Below the pieces are notes generated by a model. It was not told the DNA's origin. It was given only the letters and a program-made list of their open reading frames with translations, and did no database searches. Both the position numbers and the translations under genes were made by a program. This document shows, in pieces, positions 8,840 through 16,808 of a DNA stretch of 64,000 nt; the stretch's first letter is position 1; the number at the start of each line of letters is the position of its first letter. This DNA is from an uncultured Cetobacterium sp. (lineage in GTDB: Bacteria > Fusobacteriota > Fusobacteriia > Fusobacteriales > Fusobacteriaceae): NCBI RefSeq assembly GCF_947072685.1, contig NZ_CAMTIK010000004.1:60705-124704 (forward strand), written 5' to 3'.

Positions 8840-9707
8840 AAAATTTATATGCTTAATACCTTTTTTAATGTACATAACATTTTTCTTTTTATATGGATTG
8901 TACTATGTTTTAATGACATCGCTGGGATACAACAGAATTCTTTCAAAATCATGTTTTACCTTGCACTACTATAAAGAGGTTTTAAATTCAAAAGAATTTT
9001 TAGAAAGTTTAATATATACAACAAAACTTAATATAATTTCAGCATTTTTTGCGTTCGTTTTAACTATTATAATTTTATATTTAGTTTTTTTAAGTAAAAG
9101 AAGAGGGTATTTTTATAGTAAAAGTTTTCAAAAGGTTATAGAAGCCCCTGTTTTCGTTCCATATTTAGTAGGTGCTTATGGAGTTCTTTTACTTTTAATG
9201 AGAAGAGGGATAATGAGCAATATCTTAATGCAGTTGGGAATAATTAAATCAGCACAAGAGTTTCCTATACTTACAAATGATCACAGTGGAATAGGGATAA
9301 TTATAACGTATATATGGAAAGCTCTCCCTTTTATGACAATGATGACATTACCTATAGTTTTTAGAGTTGATAAAAAATGGGATTCGTTAGGAAAATTATA
9401 TAATTTAAGTAACTATCAATTCTTTAGAAAGATAGTGTTGCCACTCATATTACCAGCTTTAAGTGTCAGCTTTTTTATTGTTTTAACATATCTATTTGCT
9501 TCTTTTGAAACTCCATACATACTAGGAGTAACTCACCCTAGAGTACTTTCAGTTTCTGTATTTGATATGTATACAAAAGGAAGTTTAGAAGCTAGAGGTA
9601 AAATTATGGTTATGAATATTATGATTTCAATAATAAGTTTATTTTTTGGTGGAATGATCTCTCTAGCTTTGAAATTTTTCTCAAAATTTGAAAATAGGGA
9701 GTGGTAA
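8826..9707 (+). CDS. ABC transporter permease, N-terminal half equivalent of YnjC
   Basis: 293-residue binding-protein-dependent permease with about six helices and the EAA-type cytoplasmic loop (KLYNLSNYQFFRKIVLPLILPAL, about 191-213, reading L-x-N-x-S ... F-R-K-I-V-L-P). E. coli YnjC is one long protein with two permease domains; here they are separate genes, this one and the next. Start is uncertain: TTG 8826 gives a normal permease N-terminus (MEKIKKFICLIPF) but has AGAGG directly next to it; ATG 8868 would remove the start of the first helix. It overlaps ynjB by 14 bases. Confidence 0.8.
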   Translation: MEKIKKFICLIPFLMYITFFFLYGLYYVLMTSLGYNRILSKSCFTLHYYKEVLNSKEFLESLIYTTKLNIISAFFAFVLTIIILYLVFLSKRRGYFYSKSFQKVIEAPVFVPYLVGAYGVLLLLMRRGIMSNILMQLGIIKSAQEFPILTNDHSGIGIIITYIWKALPFMTMMTLPIVFRVDKKWDSLGKLYNLSNYQFFRKIVLPLILPALSVSFFIVLTYLFASFETPYILGVTHPRVLSVSVFDMYTKGSLEARGKIMVMNIMISIISLFFGGMISLALKFFSKFENREW

Positions 9708-9709
9708 AA

Positions 9710-10462
9710 ATGAAAAAAACAATCATAGGTACTATATATTTCATAATCTCGTTAATTTTTTTACTTCCGTTCATAGGTATTGTTTTAAAAAGTCTGAATT
9801 TTAAGATGTGGGAGTATGTTTTACAAAATAATAAAACCTATTTAAGTTTATTTACGACATTTATGGTGGCCTCGATAGCTATGTTGATAAATTTTTTAAT
9901 AGGAACACCTCTGGCCTCTTTTATGGCTAGAGAAAATTTTAAAGGGAAAAAAATAGTGGAGTTACTTATAATTTTACCTATTATAATTCCAACACTTGTA
10001 AGTACTATGGGATTGCAGTTTTCTTTTATAAAATTAGGACTTATTGAAACTGTAATAGGAGTAGGAATAGTACATAGTGTGACTACAATGCCTTATTATG
10101 TTCAGAGCATGAAAGCTGGATATATGACTCTGAGTAAGGATTATATAAATCTAGGAAAAATTTTGGGAGCGAATACACTTCAAAGGTTTTTTAAAATAAC
10201 ATTGCCGATAATTTCACCATCATTTTTGGTGGGGATGTCTCTTGTTATAATAGTTTCATTTTCTCAGTATTTGGTGACTTTTATAATAGGTGGAGGTCAA
10301 GTTATGACACTCCCAATACTTATGATGCCTTATTTAGCAGATGGAGATATGAGAAACGGGACAGTATACAGTATAATATATGTTTTATTTACTTATTTTT
10401 TAGTTTTTTTAGTGGGAAGATTGGTAAAATTTATTTATAGAAAGAGTGATAAGTGTAGATGA
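9710..10462 (+). CDS. ABC transporter permease, C-terminal half equivalent of YnjC
   Basis: 250-residue permease with six predicted helices and the conserved EAA loop LGKILGANTLQRFFKITLPIISPSFL (split over about 149-174; G-A ... I-T-L-P-I-I-S-P). ATG 9710 is preferred over GTG 9701 because AGGGAG at 9696-9701 is then 8 nt away. It follows the first permease by two bases and overlaps the ATPase gene by four (ATGA), so the four ABC genes are one translationally coupled unit. Forms the membrane heterodimer with the preceding subunit. Confidence 0.85.
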   Translation: MKKTIIGTIYFIISLIFLLPFIGIVLKSLNFKMWEYVLQNNKTYLSLFTTFMVASIAMLINFLIGTPLASFMARENFKGKKIVELLIILPIIIPTLVSTMGLQFSFIKLGLIETVIGVGIVHSVTTMPYYVQSMKAGYMTLSKDYINLGKILGANTLQRFFKITLPIISPSFLVGMSLVIIVSFSQYLVTFIIGGGQVMTLPILMMPYLADGDMRNGTVYSIIYVLFTYFLVFLVGRLVKFIYRKSDKCR

Positions 10463-11448
10463 TAGAGATAAAAAGATTGTCAAAAAAATTTGCAGAATTT
10501 TCGTTGAAAAATATAAACTTTCAAATAGAAACAGGGGAGTTTGTGGGTATTTTAGGTCAATCTGGATCCGGGAAATCAACGATATTGAATTTGATTGCAG
10601 GTTTGGATAAAGAGTATGAAGGTGATATTTTAATAGAGGGTGAAACGCCCAGAAAATCTATAAAAAATGGAGATATAGCAATGGTTTTTCAGCAGGATCT
10701 ATTACTTCCACATTTAAATGTATGGGAGAATATAGCTTTTGGATTAAAAATAAAAAAAATTCCAAAAGAGGAAATAGAGAAGAGAATAAAAGATGCTATT
10801 CTTGAAATGGATTTAATAGGGAAAGAAAAAAGATATCCCAATGAATTGAGTGGAGGAGAAAAGCAAAGAGTTTCAATAGCTAGAGCAATAGTAACTCGTC
10901 CGAAGCTTCTTTTAATGGATGAGCCGTTCTCAGCATTAGACTTTAATTTAAGAGATAGAATGCAAAAAATGGTCAAAAACATGCATAAAAAATTAAAAAT
11001 AACAATAGTTTTCGTCACTCATGATAGGGAGGAAGCGTTCTTTTTATCTGATAAAATTGGAGTTATGTTTAAAGGGGAACTTCTAGACTTTGGAACTCCA
11101 CAGGAGTTGTATTATAATCCTAAGAATGTGTATACCGCTAAACTTTTAGCTATGGAAAATATATTTTCTAAAAAGGTTTTTGAAAAAATATTTATGTGTA
11201 AAGTTGAAAAAGGTGAGTTTGTGGGATTGAGAGGAAAGGATTTGAAAATTTGTGAAAAATCTGAAGTCAATGGTGAAGTTATAGGAGTGAACTTTGGAAT
11301 GGGAGAGTATAATATAACTTTGAAAATCAATGGAGAAAAAATAGTGGTAGTAAAACAGGGTGAGTTCAAGGTTAGATTGGGTGACATTGTAGGAGTAACT
11401 CATAATGAAAAAAATCGAATTATAATAGAGGGAGTTAAAAGATGTTAG
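10459..11448 (+). CDS. ynjD: ABC transporter ATP-binding protein, YnjD-like
   Basis: 329-residue cytoplasmic ATPase that powers the YnjB-type importer. Walker A GQSGSGKST (33-41), Q-loop FQQD (77-80), signature LSGGEKQR (130-137), Walker B LLLMDEP (150-156) and H-loop THD (near 184). After the nucleotide-binding domain there is a C-terminal extension of about 90 residues with beta-rich character like the TOBE domain of CUT1/spermidine-type ATPases. It overlaps the permease gene upstream (ATGA) and the CDP-alcohol phosphatidyltransferase gene downstream by seven bases. Confidence 0.9.
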   Translation: MIEIKRLSKKFAEFSLKNINFQIETGEFVGILGQSGSGKSTILNLIAGLDKEYEGDILIEGETPRKSIKNGDIAMVFQQDLLLPHLNVWENIAFGLKIKKIPKEEIEKRIKDAILEMDLIGKEKRYPNELSGGEKQRVSIARAIVTRPKLLLMDEPFSALDFNLRDRMQKMVKNMHKKLKITIVFVTHDREEAFFLSDKIGVMFKGELLDFGTPQELYYNPKNVYTAKLLAMENIFSKKVFEKIFMCKVEKGEFVGLRGKDLKICEKSEVNGEVIGVNFGMGEYNITLKINGEKIVVVKQGEFKVRLGDIVGVTHNEKNRIIIEGVKRC

Positions 11449-12026
11449 ATACACATTGTAGGAAATATATTCAGCCATCAATAAAATTTGGGGCTTATAT
11501 TGCTATGAAAATGGGATTAAGTGCAAATAATGTTACAATTATAGCGATGATATTGGGTGTTTTAAGTGGAGTATTGACATATTTTGGAATGGAAGTACTA
11601 GGAGTGTCTCTTCTGTGGTTTTCAGGGTATTTAGATGCTGTAGATGGAACGATAGCAAGAGAAACAAAATCCTCTTCACCTTTTGGAACAGTTATGGATA
11701 TAACTTTTGATAGAATTGTTGAAGGAGCTATTATAATTGGAGTAGCTCATAGATTTCCACAATTCAGTTTTCAATCTCTTTTGTTAGCAATAAGTATAAT
11801 AATATCGATGACGATATTTTTGACAACAGGATCACTTGCAGAAAATAAAGGTGAAAAAAGTTTTCACTATCAAGCTGGATTGGCTGAAAGATCTGAAGGT
11901 TTTATAATGCTGACTCTGATAATGGTTTTAGGTGATAGAGCTGGAATAGTTATAAATATTTTTACAGGAATAGTTTTATTTACTGCATATCAAAGGTTTA
12001 TAGAAGCGAAAAAAATATTGAAATAA
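11442..12026 (+). CDS. ynjF: CDP-alcohol phosphatidyltransferase family protein, YnjF-like
   Basis: Membrane enzyme that would transfer a phosphatidyl (or related CDP-linked) group to an alcohol acceptor. The complete signature D-x2-DG-x2-AR-x8-G-x3-D-x3-D is present as D65, D68-G69, A72-R73, G82, D86 and D90. 194 residues with about six helices. It overlaps the ATPase gene by seven bases, and E. coli ynjF likewise sits at the end of ynjBCD-ynjE. Donor and acceptor cannot be predicted. Why a lipid-head-group enzyme is coupled to an ABC importer and a rhodanese is unknown. Confidence 0.85.
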   Translation: MLDTHCRKYIQPSIKFGAYIAMKMGLSANNVTIIAMILGVLSGVLTYFGMEVLGVSLLWFSGYLDAVDGTIARETKSSSPFGTVMDITFDRIVEGAIIIGVAHRFPQFSFQSLLLAISIIISMTIFLTTGSLAENKGEKSFHYQAGLAERSEGFIMLTLIMVLGDRAGIVINIFTGIVLFTAYQRFIEAKKILK

Positions 12027-12058
12027 AAAGGATGGTACAAAATTGTATCATCCTTTTT
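12025..12058. terminator. bidirectional intrinsic terminator
   Basis: AAAAAGGATG (12025-12034) pairs with CATCCTTTTT (12049-12058), with a further AT-rich extension toward the loop. It lies between the convergent ynjF-like and NFACT genes and has A- and T-runs on its flanks, so it can serve both. Confidence 0.85.
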
Positions 12059-12061
12059 GTT

Positions 12062-13687
12062 TTAAAGTTGTACTGTTATAGATTTAAATATTTTATATGT
12101 AACAAATCCAGGTCTAGCTCCTTTGGGTTTATTTAAATATTTGATTTGTGTGTAATCAATAGTTAATTTTGTCCCTTTAGGAAGCTTGGACATCTGTCCA
12201 CAAAAGACTCCGATGTCATAGATTTGTTTTTCACTTAAAGCGATATCTTGATTGACAATAGCATGTGTTCCTGGGATGTCTCTACAGTGAAACCACATGT
12301 CATCTCTGTTTGCGTACTTAGTTCTTAAAGCATCGTTTTCAAGGTTGTTTCTACCATAAGTGACTAAAATACCATCAACTTCAATTTCACCAAAAGTGAA
12401 AGGTTTAGTTTGGACTTTTTTAGGATTTTTTCTTTTCTGTTTGATACTAATTTTTAGATAACCTTGAGCTGTAAGTTCCTCTTCAATAAGTTTAAGATTT
12501 TCTCTAGAATCACTATTTTCAATAAAGTTTCCAACACCCGTAAAATAAATTAGGTTATCAGAAATTTCAATCAATCGTTTATTGTTGTGTTCCATACCTT
12601 TTTTTAGTTTGTTGTACTTTTTATAAATCTTCTCTAAGTTTACTTGCGGAGTAACCAAAGGATCTAGTGGGATAGTACACAAAGAATCGTTATAGAAATC
12701 GTAGAGTTCAACTTCGTTCATACCTTTTTTTAAAGAGTATAGAGAAGCTGCAAGGATATCTCCAAGCTCTCTATATCTATCAAAATCTTTTTTATCCTCA
12801 AGATCTTTTTTTATGGATACAATGATTTTTTCTGCCTTTTTTCTCTCTTTTTTTACGCAAGCAAGTAGCTTATCTTTTAATATTTTAAAAGTGTTCGAAA
12901 GATTTTCGCTGTTGATATAAAGATTGATAAGCTCTTCAAAAGAGTTGTAGTTTTCAACGAAGGAGTATGTTTTGGGCTCTATATTCAAAACGGTTGCCAA
13001 GATAATTTCTTTATGCTCGTTAAAAAATATTTTAGGTGCAATACGATCGTTTAAAATATTTTTAAAATTTTCAAAAGAATCAAAAGTATTGGCAAGAAGT
13101 TTACCCATCCCTTCAATATTTTTCAAAAGAGTTCCTGCTATCATTTCAGTTTCAAACTGCTCCTTTGTAACGTCTGCAGGATTTAATTTCTTTTCGACGG
13201 TGGGATCAGAATAGATTACACCTGGGAAAAGGACTCTCACAGAGTTCTCTTCTAAAGAGAATCTTTTGATTGAATCAAGAACCTTGTTGTTTTTATCAGT
13301 CAAAATAAGATTGGAATGTTTTCCCATCATTTCAAAATATAGATTATATGTTTTAATTTCACCCAGCTCATTTAATTTAGAAAAAGTGAAAACTAAAATT
13401 CTATCAAACCCAATTTGTTTGATTGAAATCAGTGTAGACCCAACAATATGTTTTTTTAAGTTTAAAGAAAATGTGCTATTCTCATCGAGTAGATTATCTT
13501 CCTTCGTATTTGAAAGGTAGCATAACGAAAGAGAAGGGAAACAAGAGAAAATAAGTCTCTGTTTCCCAAAATTCATAGAGATAGCAAGAGAACTTGTTTG
13601 AACAATTTTATTAGCACTTTTGCCTTTTAAATTGGTTTCAAGTTCATCTTTTATTTTGTTGAGAGAGATTCCATCAAGGTATAACAT
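12062..13687 (-). CDS. rqcH: NFACT / RqcH-type ribosome-associated quality-control protein
   Basis: 541-residue homologue of bacterial RqcH (Rqc2/NEMF), which binds obstructed 50S subunits and adds alanine tails to stalled nascent chains. The NFACT-N domain begins MLYLDGISLNKI; a central coiled-coil region (about 255-400, rich in KK/EE heptads) follows; the C-terminal NFACT-R domain contains NDALRTKYANRDDMWFHCRD (about 451-470) and the IPGTHAIV segment. It has often been annotated as fibronectin-binding protein A. The ATG overlaps the stop of the MarR-FeoA gene by one base, so it is the last gene of the pasta-rsgA-rpe operon, which contains several ribosome-related genes. Confidence 0.85.
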   Translation of the reverse strand: MLYLDGISLNKIKDELETNLKGKSANKIVQTSSLAISMNFGKQRLIFSCFPSLSLCYLSNTKEDNLLDENSTFSLNLKKHIVGSTLISIKQIGFDRILVFTFSKLNELGEIKTYNLYFEMMGKHSNLILTDKNNKVLDSIKRFSLEENSVRVLFPGVIYSDPTVEKKLNPADVTKEQFETEMIAGTLLKNIEGMGKLLANTFDSFENFKNILNDRIAPKIFFNEHKEIILATVLNIEPKTYSFVENYNSFEELINLYINSENLSNTFKILKDKLLACVKKERKKAEKIIVSIKKDLEDKKDFDRYRELGDILAASLYSLKKGMNEVELYDFYNDSLCTIPLDPLVTPQVNLEKIYKKYNKLKKGMEHNNKRLIEISDNLIYFTGVGNFIENSDSRENLKLIEEELTAQGYLKISIKQKRKNPKKVQTKPFTFGEIEVDGILVTYGRNNLENDALRTKYANRDDMWFHCRDIPGTHAIVNQDIALSEKQIYDIGVFCGQMSKLPKGTKLTIDYTQIKYLNKPKGARPGFVTYKIFKSITVQL

Positions 13688-14361
13688 TACTCTTCAACCT
13701 TAATAGCAATAAGATTTTTAGCATCCAGTAGGTTTACTTTTAAAGTTGAACCATCCTCTTTTAAAAGGGCTACCTTGTCCTTTTCATCTGAATCTATAAT
13801 TTTAACTGCAGTGTAGTGCTCGATTCCATTAGCGGAAAAATAATCTTGAATTATAGGGGTTCCTTTAACTTCTGTTATAGATACAAGAGCGCCTATAGGA
13901 AACTCTGTAACTGAATGAGGTTTAAAAAACTGAGTCTTTTCCTCAAGATTTTTTAAAATTATTTCAAAAGTCTTAGTAAAATGATCTAAATCTTTACTAG
14001 GTATATTTTCAGTTATAGTAGAGATTATATTCTTATGATAGCTGTTATGATAGCTCAAAGCTTCTAAGCCTTTTTTAGATAGGGAAACATAAACTTTTCT
14101 TCTATCTGCATCAGAACGAACTCTATCAATAAACCCTTTTTCTCTAAGTTTTGTAATTGCAACAGTAGCTGTTCCCATAGTGATTCCAAGTCTATCAGAA
14201 AGTTCATTCATACTTAATGACTCCTTACCGATGGCTTCAATTATATGTAGTTCTGTGTGAGTGATACACTTTATTCCTCTTTTTAAAGCTAAATCTTCTG
14301 TTTCGTAAAAAAGTTTATAAAAGTTTTCTAAAACATCATTAACTTTATTTATATTATTCAT
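13687..14361 (-). CDS. MarR-type winged-helix regulator fused to a FeoA-like domain
   Basis: 224 residues. The N-terminal part (about 1-145) is a MarR winged helix: helix-turn-helix MNELSDRLGITMGTATVAI (51-69) and wing RSDADRRKVYVSLS (82-95) with the typical D-x-R-R-K. Residues about 152-224 (FPIGALVSITEVKG ... LLDAKNLIAI) resemble a FeoA/SH3-like beta-barrel, the domain found on DtxR/MntR metal regulators. A MarR DNA-binding part with a DtxR-type C-terminus suggests metal-responsive control, but no feo gene is nearby. It lies between rpe and the NFACT gene with 3-base and 1-base spacings, so it is cotranscribed with them. Confidence 0.75.
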   Translation of the reverse strand: MNNINKVNDVLENFYKLFYETEDLALKRGIKCITHTELHIIEAIGKESLSMNELSDRLGITMGTATVAITKLREKGFIDRVRSDADRRKVYVSLSKKGLEALSYHNSYHKNIISTITENIPSKDLDHFTKTFEIILKNLEEKTQFFKPHSVTEFPIGALVSITEVKGTPIIQDYFSANGIEHYTAVKIIDSDEKDKVALLKEDGSTLKVNLLDAKNLIAIKVEE

Positions 14362-14364
14362 AAT

Positions 14365-15009
14365 TTACATCTCCTTTAAAGATCTGATTCTCTCTTCGTA
14401 GTTTCCAGAGAATACATAAGAACCTGCAACAAAAACATTCGCTCCAGCTTCGATACATTTACCGATAGTTTCATTTGTGATACCGCCATCCACCTGAATA
14501 TCAACTGTTTGATTAAGAGAACGAACCTCTTTTATTTTTTGGATAGAATTTTCAATAAATTTCTGTCCGCCAAAACCAGGATTAACAGACATAACTAAGA
14601 CCATGTCAACATCGTTAATAATATATTTGATAGCTTCAACTGGAGTAGCAGGATTTAAAGAAACACCAGCTTTAATACCGTAAGATTTTATAAGTTGAAT
14701 AGCTCTGTGTAAATGTTTTGTAGCCTCAGCATGTACAACAATTATATCTGCTCCGGCTTTAACAAAATCTTCAATATATCTTTCTGGTGATTCAATCATT
14801 AAATGAACATCAAACACAAGCTTAGTTTTGTTTCTGATAGACTTAATAACAGGTGCTCCAAAAGTTATATTAGGAACAAACATTCCATCCATAACATCGA
14901 TGTGTACATAGTCAGCCCCAGCTTTATCAATAGCAATAACCTCATTTCCAAGTTGGCTAAAATCAGCAGATAGTATAGATGGTGCTATTTTAATTGTTTT
15001 GTGTGTCAT
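14365..15009 (-). CDS. rpe: ribulose-phosphate 3-epimerase
   Basis: Interconverts ribulose-5-phosphate and xylulose-5-phosphate in the pentose phosphate pathway. The TIM-barrel family hallmarks are all present: [14 protein letters not shown] at the N-terminus, [16 protein letters not shown] with metal-binding His/Asp, [16 protein letters not shown], and DGGI near the C-terminus. I start at ATG 15009 (MTHKTIK, 214 residues) because AAGGGAG ends only about 8 nt upstream; the GTG at 15018 would lie within that ribosome binding site. Located between rsgA and a MarR-FeoA regulator, in the usual Firmicutes-like order rsgA-rpe. Confidence 0.95.
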   Translation of the reverse strand: MTHKTIKIAPSILSADFSQLGNEVIAIDKAGADYVHIDVMDGMFVPNITFGAPVIKSIRNKTKLVFDVHLMIESPERYIEDFVKAGADIIVVHAEATKHLHRAIQLIKSYGIKAGVSLNPATPVEAIKYIINDVDMVLVMSVNPGFGGQKFIENSIQKIKEVRSLNQTVDIQVDGGITNETIGKCIEAGANVFVAGSYVFSGNYEERIRSLKEM

Positions 15010-15042
15010 TAAATTCACTCCCTTAATTATATCATAATGTTT

Positions 15043-15927
15043 TTATTTGTATCTATTCCAAATCTCATTTTTTGATTTTTCATAACAACGTTTATAAAAA
15101 TCATATCTCTCTTTAGAGATTTTCCCATCTTCGACAGCTTCTTTAATTGCACATTGAGGTTCATTAATATGAACACAGTTATTAAATTTACAGCCTTTAT
15201 CGATATTAAACTCAGGAAAAAGTTCAATTAATTCTTGAGGATTTTCAGTAGGGGGAAGATCCACAGACGAAAATCCAGGAGTATCGATAACAAAGCCACC
15301 GGCAGCAAGGGGTAGAAGTCGACTATCTCTTGTTGTATGTTTACCGGCTCTGAGTCTTTTGCTTGTTTCTCCAGTTTTAAGTTCTCTAGAGTCTTGTAGA
15401 AGATTTAAAATACTTGATTTTCCAACTCCAGAAGGGCCGCCAAAAGCAGTGATTTTATCTTTGATAAAAGCAGTGAGATCTTCAATTCCAGCTTCAGTTA
15501 AAGTTGATATATAAAAAACAGGAATATCAATTGTTTCCAAGTACTTGAGGTTTGTTTTAATCTCAGATAACTCCTCCTCCGTAAGTAAATCTATTTTATT
15601 TATTATTAAAATAGGGTTTATTTTATTATATAGACTATTTATTGTTAAAATGTTAATTTTTTCATAGTCTATAGCGGGATCTTTAGCGGAAAATTGGATT
15701 ACACCATAGTCTATATTAGCGACAAGTGGTCTTCTTAAAAGGTTTTTTCTAGTTTTGACCTCAGTTATAAAACCATCACTATCAAAAACTACATGATCTC
15801 CAACAGTACAATTCTCTCTTTTATCCGATCTTTTTAAAATACCTCTTAATTTGCAAAGATAATCATTTCCTTCACTTTTTATATTATAAAATCCTTGAAT
15901 TTTATTTGTAACAATACCTTCGATAAT
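15043..15927 (-). CDS. rsgA: ribosome biogenesis GTPase RsgA with a non-AUG (AUU) start
   Basis: Circularly permuted GTPase that matures the 30S subunit. The frame is open from 15930 to 15043 and gives 294 residues from the second ATT. It encodes the OB-fold N-terminus (MIEGIVTNKIQGFYNI), the G4 motif INKIDL, the G1 P-loop GPSGVGKSS, DTPGF (G3) and the C-terminal zinc site (CKFNNCVH ... C). No ATG, GTG or TTG is in frame before TTG 15540, which would delete the OB domain and G4. A stop (TGA) lies directly upstream of ATT-ATT-ATC, and AAGGAG is 5 nt from the first and 8 nt from the second ATT. The start is therefore almost certainly ATT (15927 or 15930). Confidence 0.85.
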   Translation of the reverse strand: MIEGIVTNKIQGFYNIKSEGNDYLCKLRGILKRSDKRENCTVGDHVVFDSDGFITEVKTRKNLLRRPLVANIDYGVIQFSAKDPAIDYEKINILTINSLYNKINPILIINKIDLLTEEELSEIKTNLKYLETIDIPVFYISTLTEAGIEDLTAFIKDKITAFGGPSGVGKSSILNLLQDSRELKTGETSKRLRAGKHTTRDSRLLPLAAGGFVIDTPGFSSVDLPPTENPQELIELFPEFNIDKGCKFNNCVHINEPQCAIKEAVEDGKISKERYDFYKRCYEKSKNEIWNRYK

Positions 15928-15944
15928 AATTCACACTCCTTAAT

Positions 15945-16646
15945 TTAATAACTGACAGTCATGTCGATAATGGTTCCAGTAGGAACAGTTTCACCGATAT
16001 GGTTAGTTTCAATAACTATACCTTTTTCTAAATCGGGAACAACCTTTTCCTTGATAACTCCAACGATAAGTCCTTTAGATATGAGTTCATTTCTAGCCTC
16101 TTCAAAAGTAAATCCAATTGTGTCAGGAACTTCAACAGAGACAATTGAATTTGAATTACTCAAAAGAAGAGAGATGCCCATATTTTTTTGAGTACTATCT
16201 CCAGTGGCTGGATTCGTAGCTAAAACAGTATTGTAAGGGAGGTTAGATGATGTGTACGATGTTTTATTAACTTTAACACCTTCCTTTTGCAATTCAGCTA
16301 AAACTTCAATTAGATTTTTGTTTGTAAAATCAGGAATAATATAGTTATTTTTTCCTTTACTTACCCAAACTCTAACTGTTCTCCCCTCTTTAACAATTTT
16401 TTCAGGGTCAGGATTTTGTCTAAAAATAGTTCCCACAGGTAAATCTGAAAAATCATTGCCCGCAACAAGCAAGTTAACGTTATCAATAGACTCAATTTTA
16501 GAGGCTTGATTTAAGTTAAGTCCAATTAGATTGGGTAGAGAGTAAAACCTTTCGTTGAAATAAGTTCTTAAAAATATATTAAAACTAAAAAAACAAATAT
16601 AAACTATAAGGATACCTGATAGAAGGTATACTAAATATTTTTTCAT
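15945..16646 (-). CDS. membrane-anchored PASTA-domain protein lacking a kinase domain
   Basis: 233 residues: a short cytoplasmic tail, one transmembrane helix (about 5-27), and three extracellular PASTA repeats (about 35-97, 100-168, 170-233), each with the P-x-(I/L)-x-G-x3-x-A pattern, e.g. PNLIGLNLNQAS, PDFTNKNLIEV, PDTIGFTFEEA. PASTA domains bind muropeptides or peptidoglycan and usually sit on PrkC/Stk-type Ser/Thr kinases or penicillin-binding proteins. Here the slot upstream of rsgA and rpe, normally prkC in Firmicutes, holds only the sensor part. The chain is full-length from a good RBS (GAGGAGG, 16652-16658), so this is not a 5'-truncated kinase gene. Function unknown. Confidence 0.85.
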   Translation of the reverse strand: MKKYLVYLLSGILIVYICFFSFNIFLRTYFNERFYSLPNLIGLNLNQASKIESIDNVNLLVAGNDFSDLPVGTIFRQNPDPEKIVKEGRTVRVWVSKGKNNYIIPDFTNKNLIEVLAELQKEGVKVNKTSYTSSNLPYNTVLATNPATGDSTQKNMGISLLLSNSNSIVSVEVPDTIGFTFEEARNELISKGLIVGVIKEKVVPDLEKGIVIETNHIGETVPTGTIIDMTVSY

Positions 16647-16706
16647 CTTTCCTCCTCGTATCTTTGTATAAAAACTAAAGAATAGAACACTTTAAATACT
16701 TATAAA

Positions 16707-16735
16707 ATAATATCATAGTAGCATTAAAATATCAA
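16707..16735 (-). promoter_or_regulatory. promoter of the PASTA-rsgA-rpe-marR-NFACT operon
   Basis: On the minus strand TTGATA (16730-16735), 17-nt spacer, TATTAT (16707-16712), about 60 bases before the PASTA ATG. It diverges from the hpt promoter. Confidence 0.65.
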
Positions 16736-16742
16736 TAATTAC

Positions 16743-16771
16743 TTGATAAATAGTAGGTTAAATGATAGAAT
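16743..16771 (+). promoter_or_regulatory. promoter of hpt-rsmA operon
   Basis: TTGATA (16743-16748), 17-nt spacer, TAGAAT (16766-16771), 38 bases before the hpt start. Confidence 0.65.
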
Positions 16772-16808
16772 ATTTTGTAAACTATTATTTGAAATTTAGG
16801 AGGGACAA

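Noticed and set aside
15043..15540. rsgA starting at TTG 15540 (165 residues)
   Set aside because: It would lack the OB fold and the G4 NKID motif, both encoded in frame just upstream; the open frame extends to 15930.
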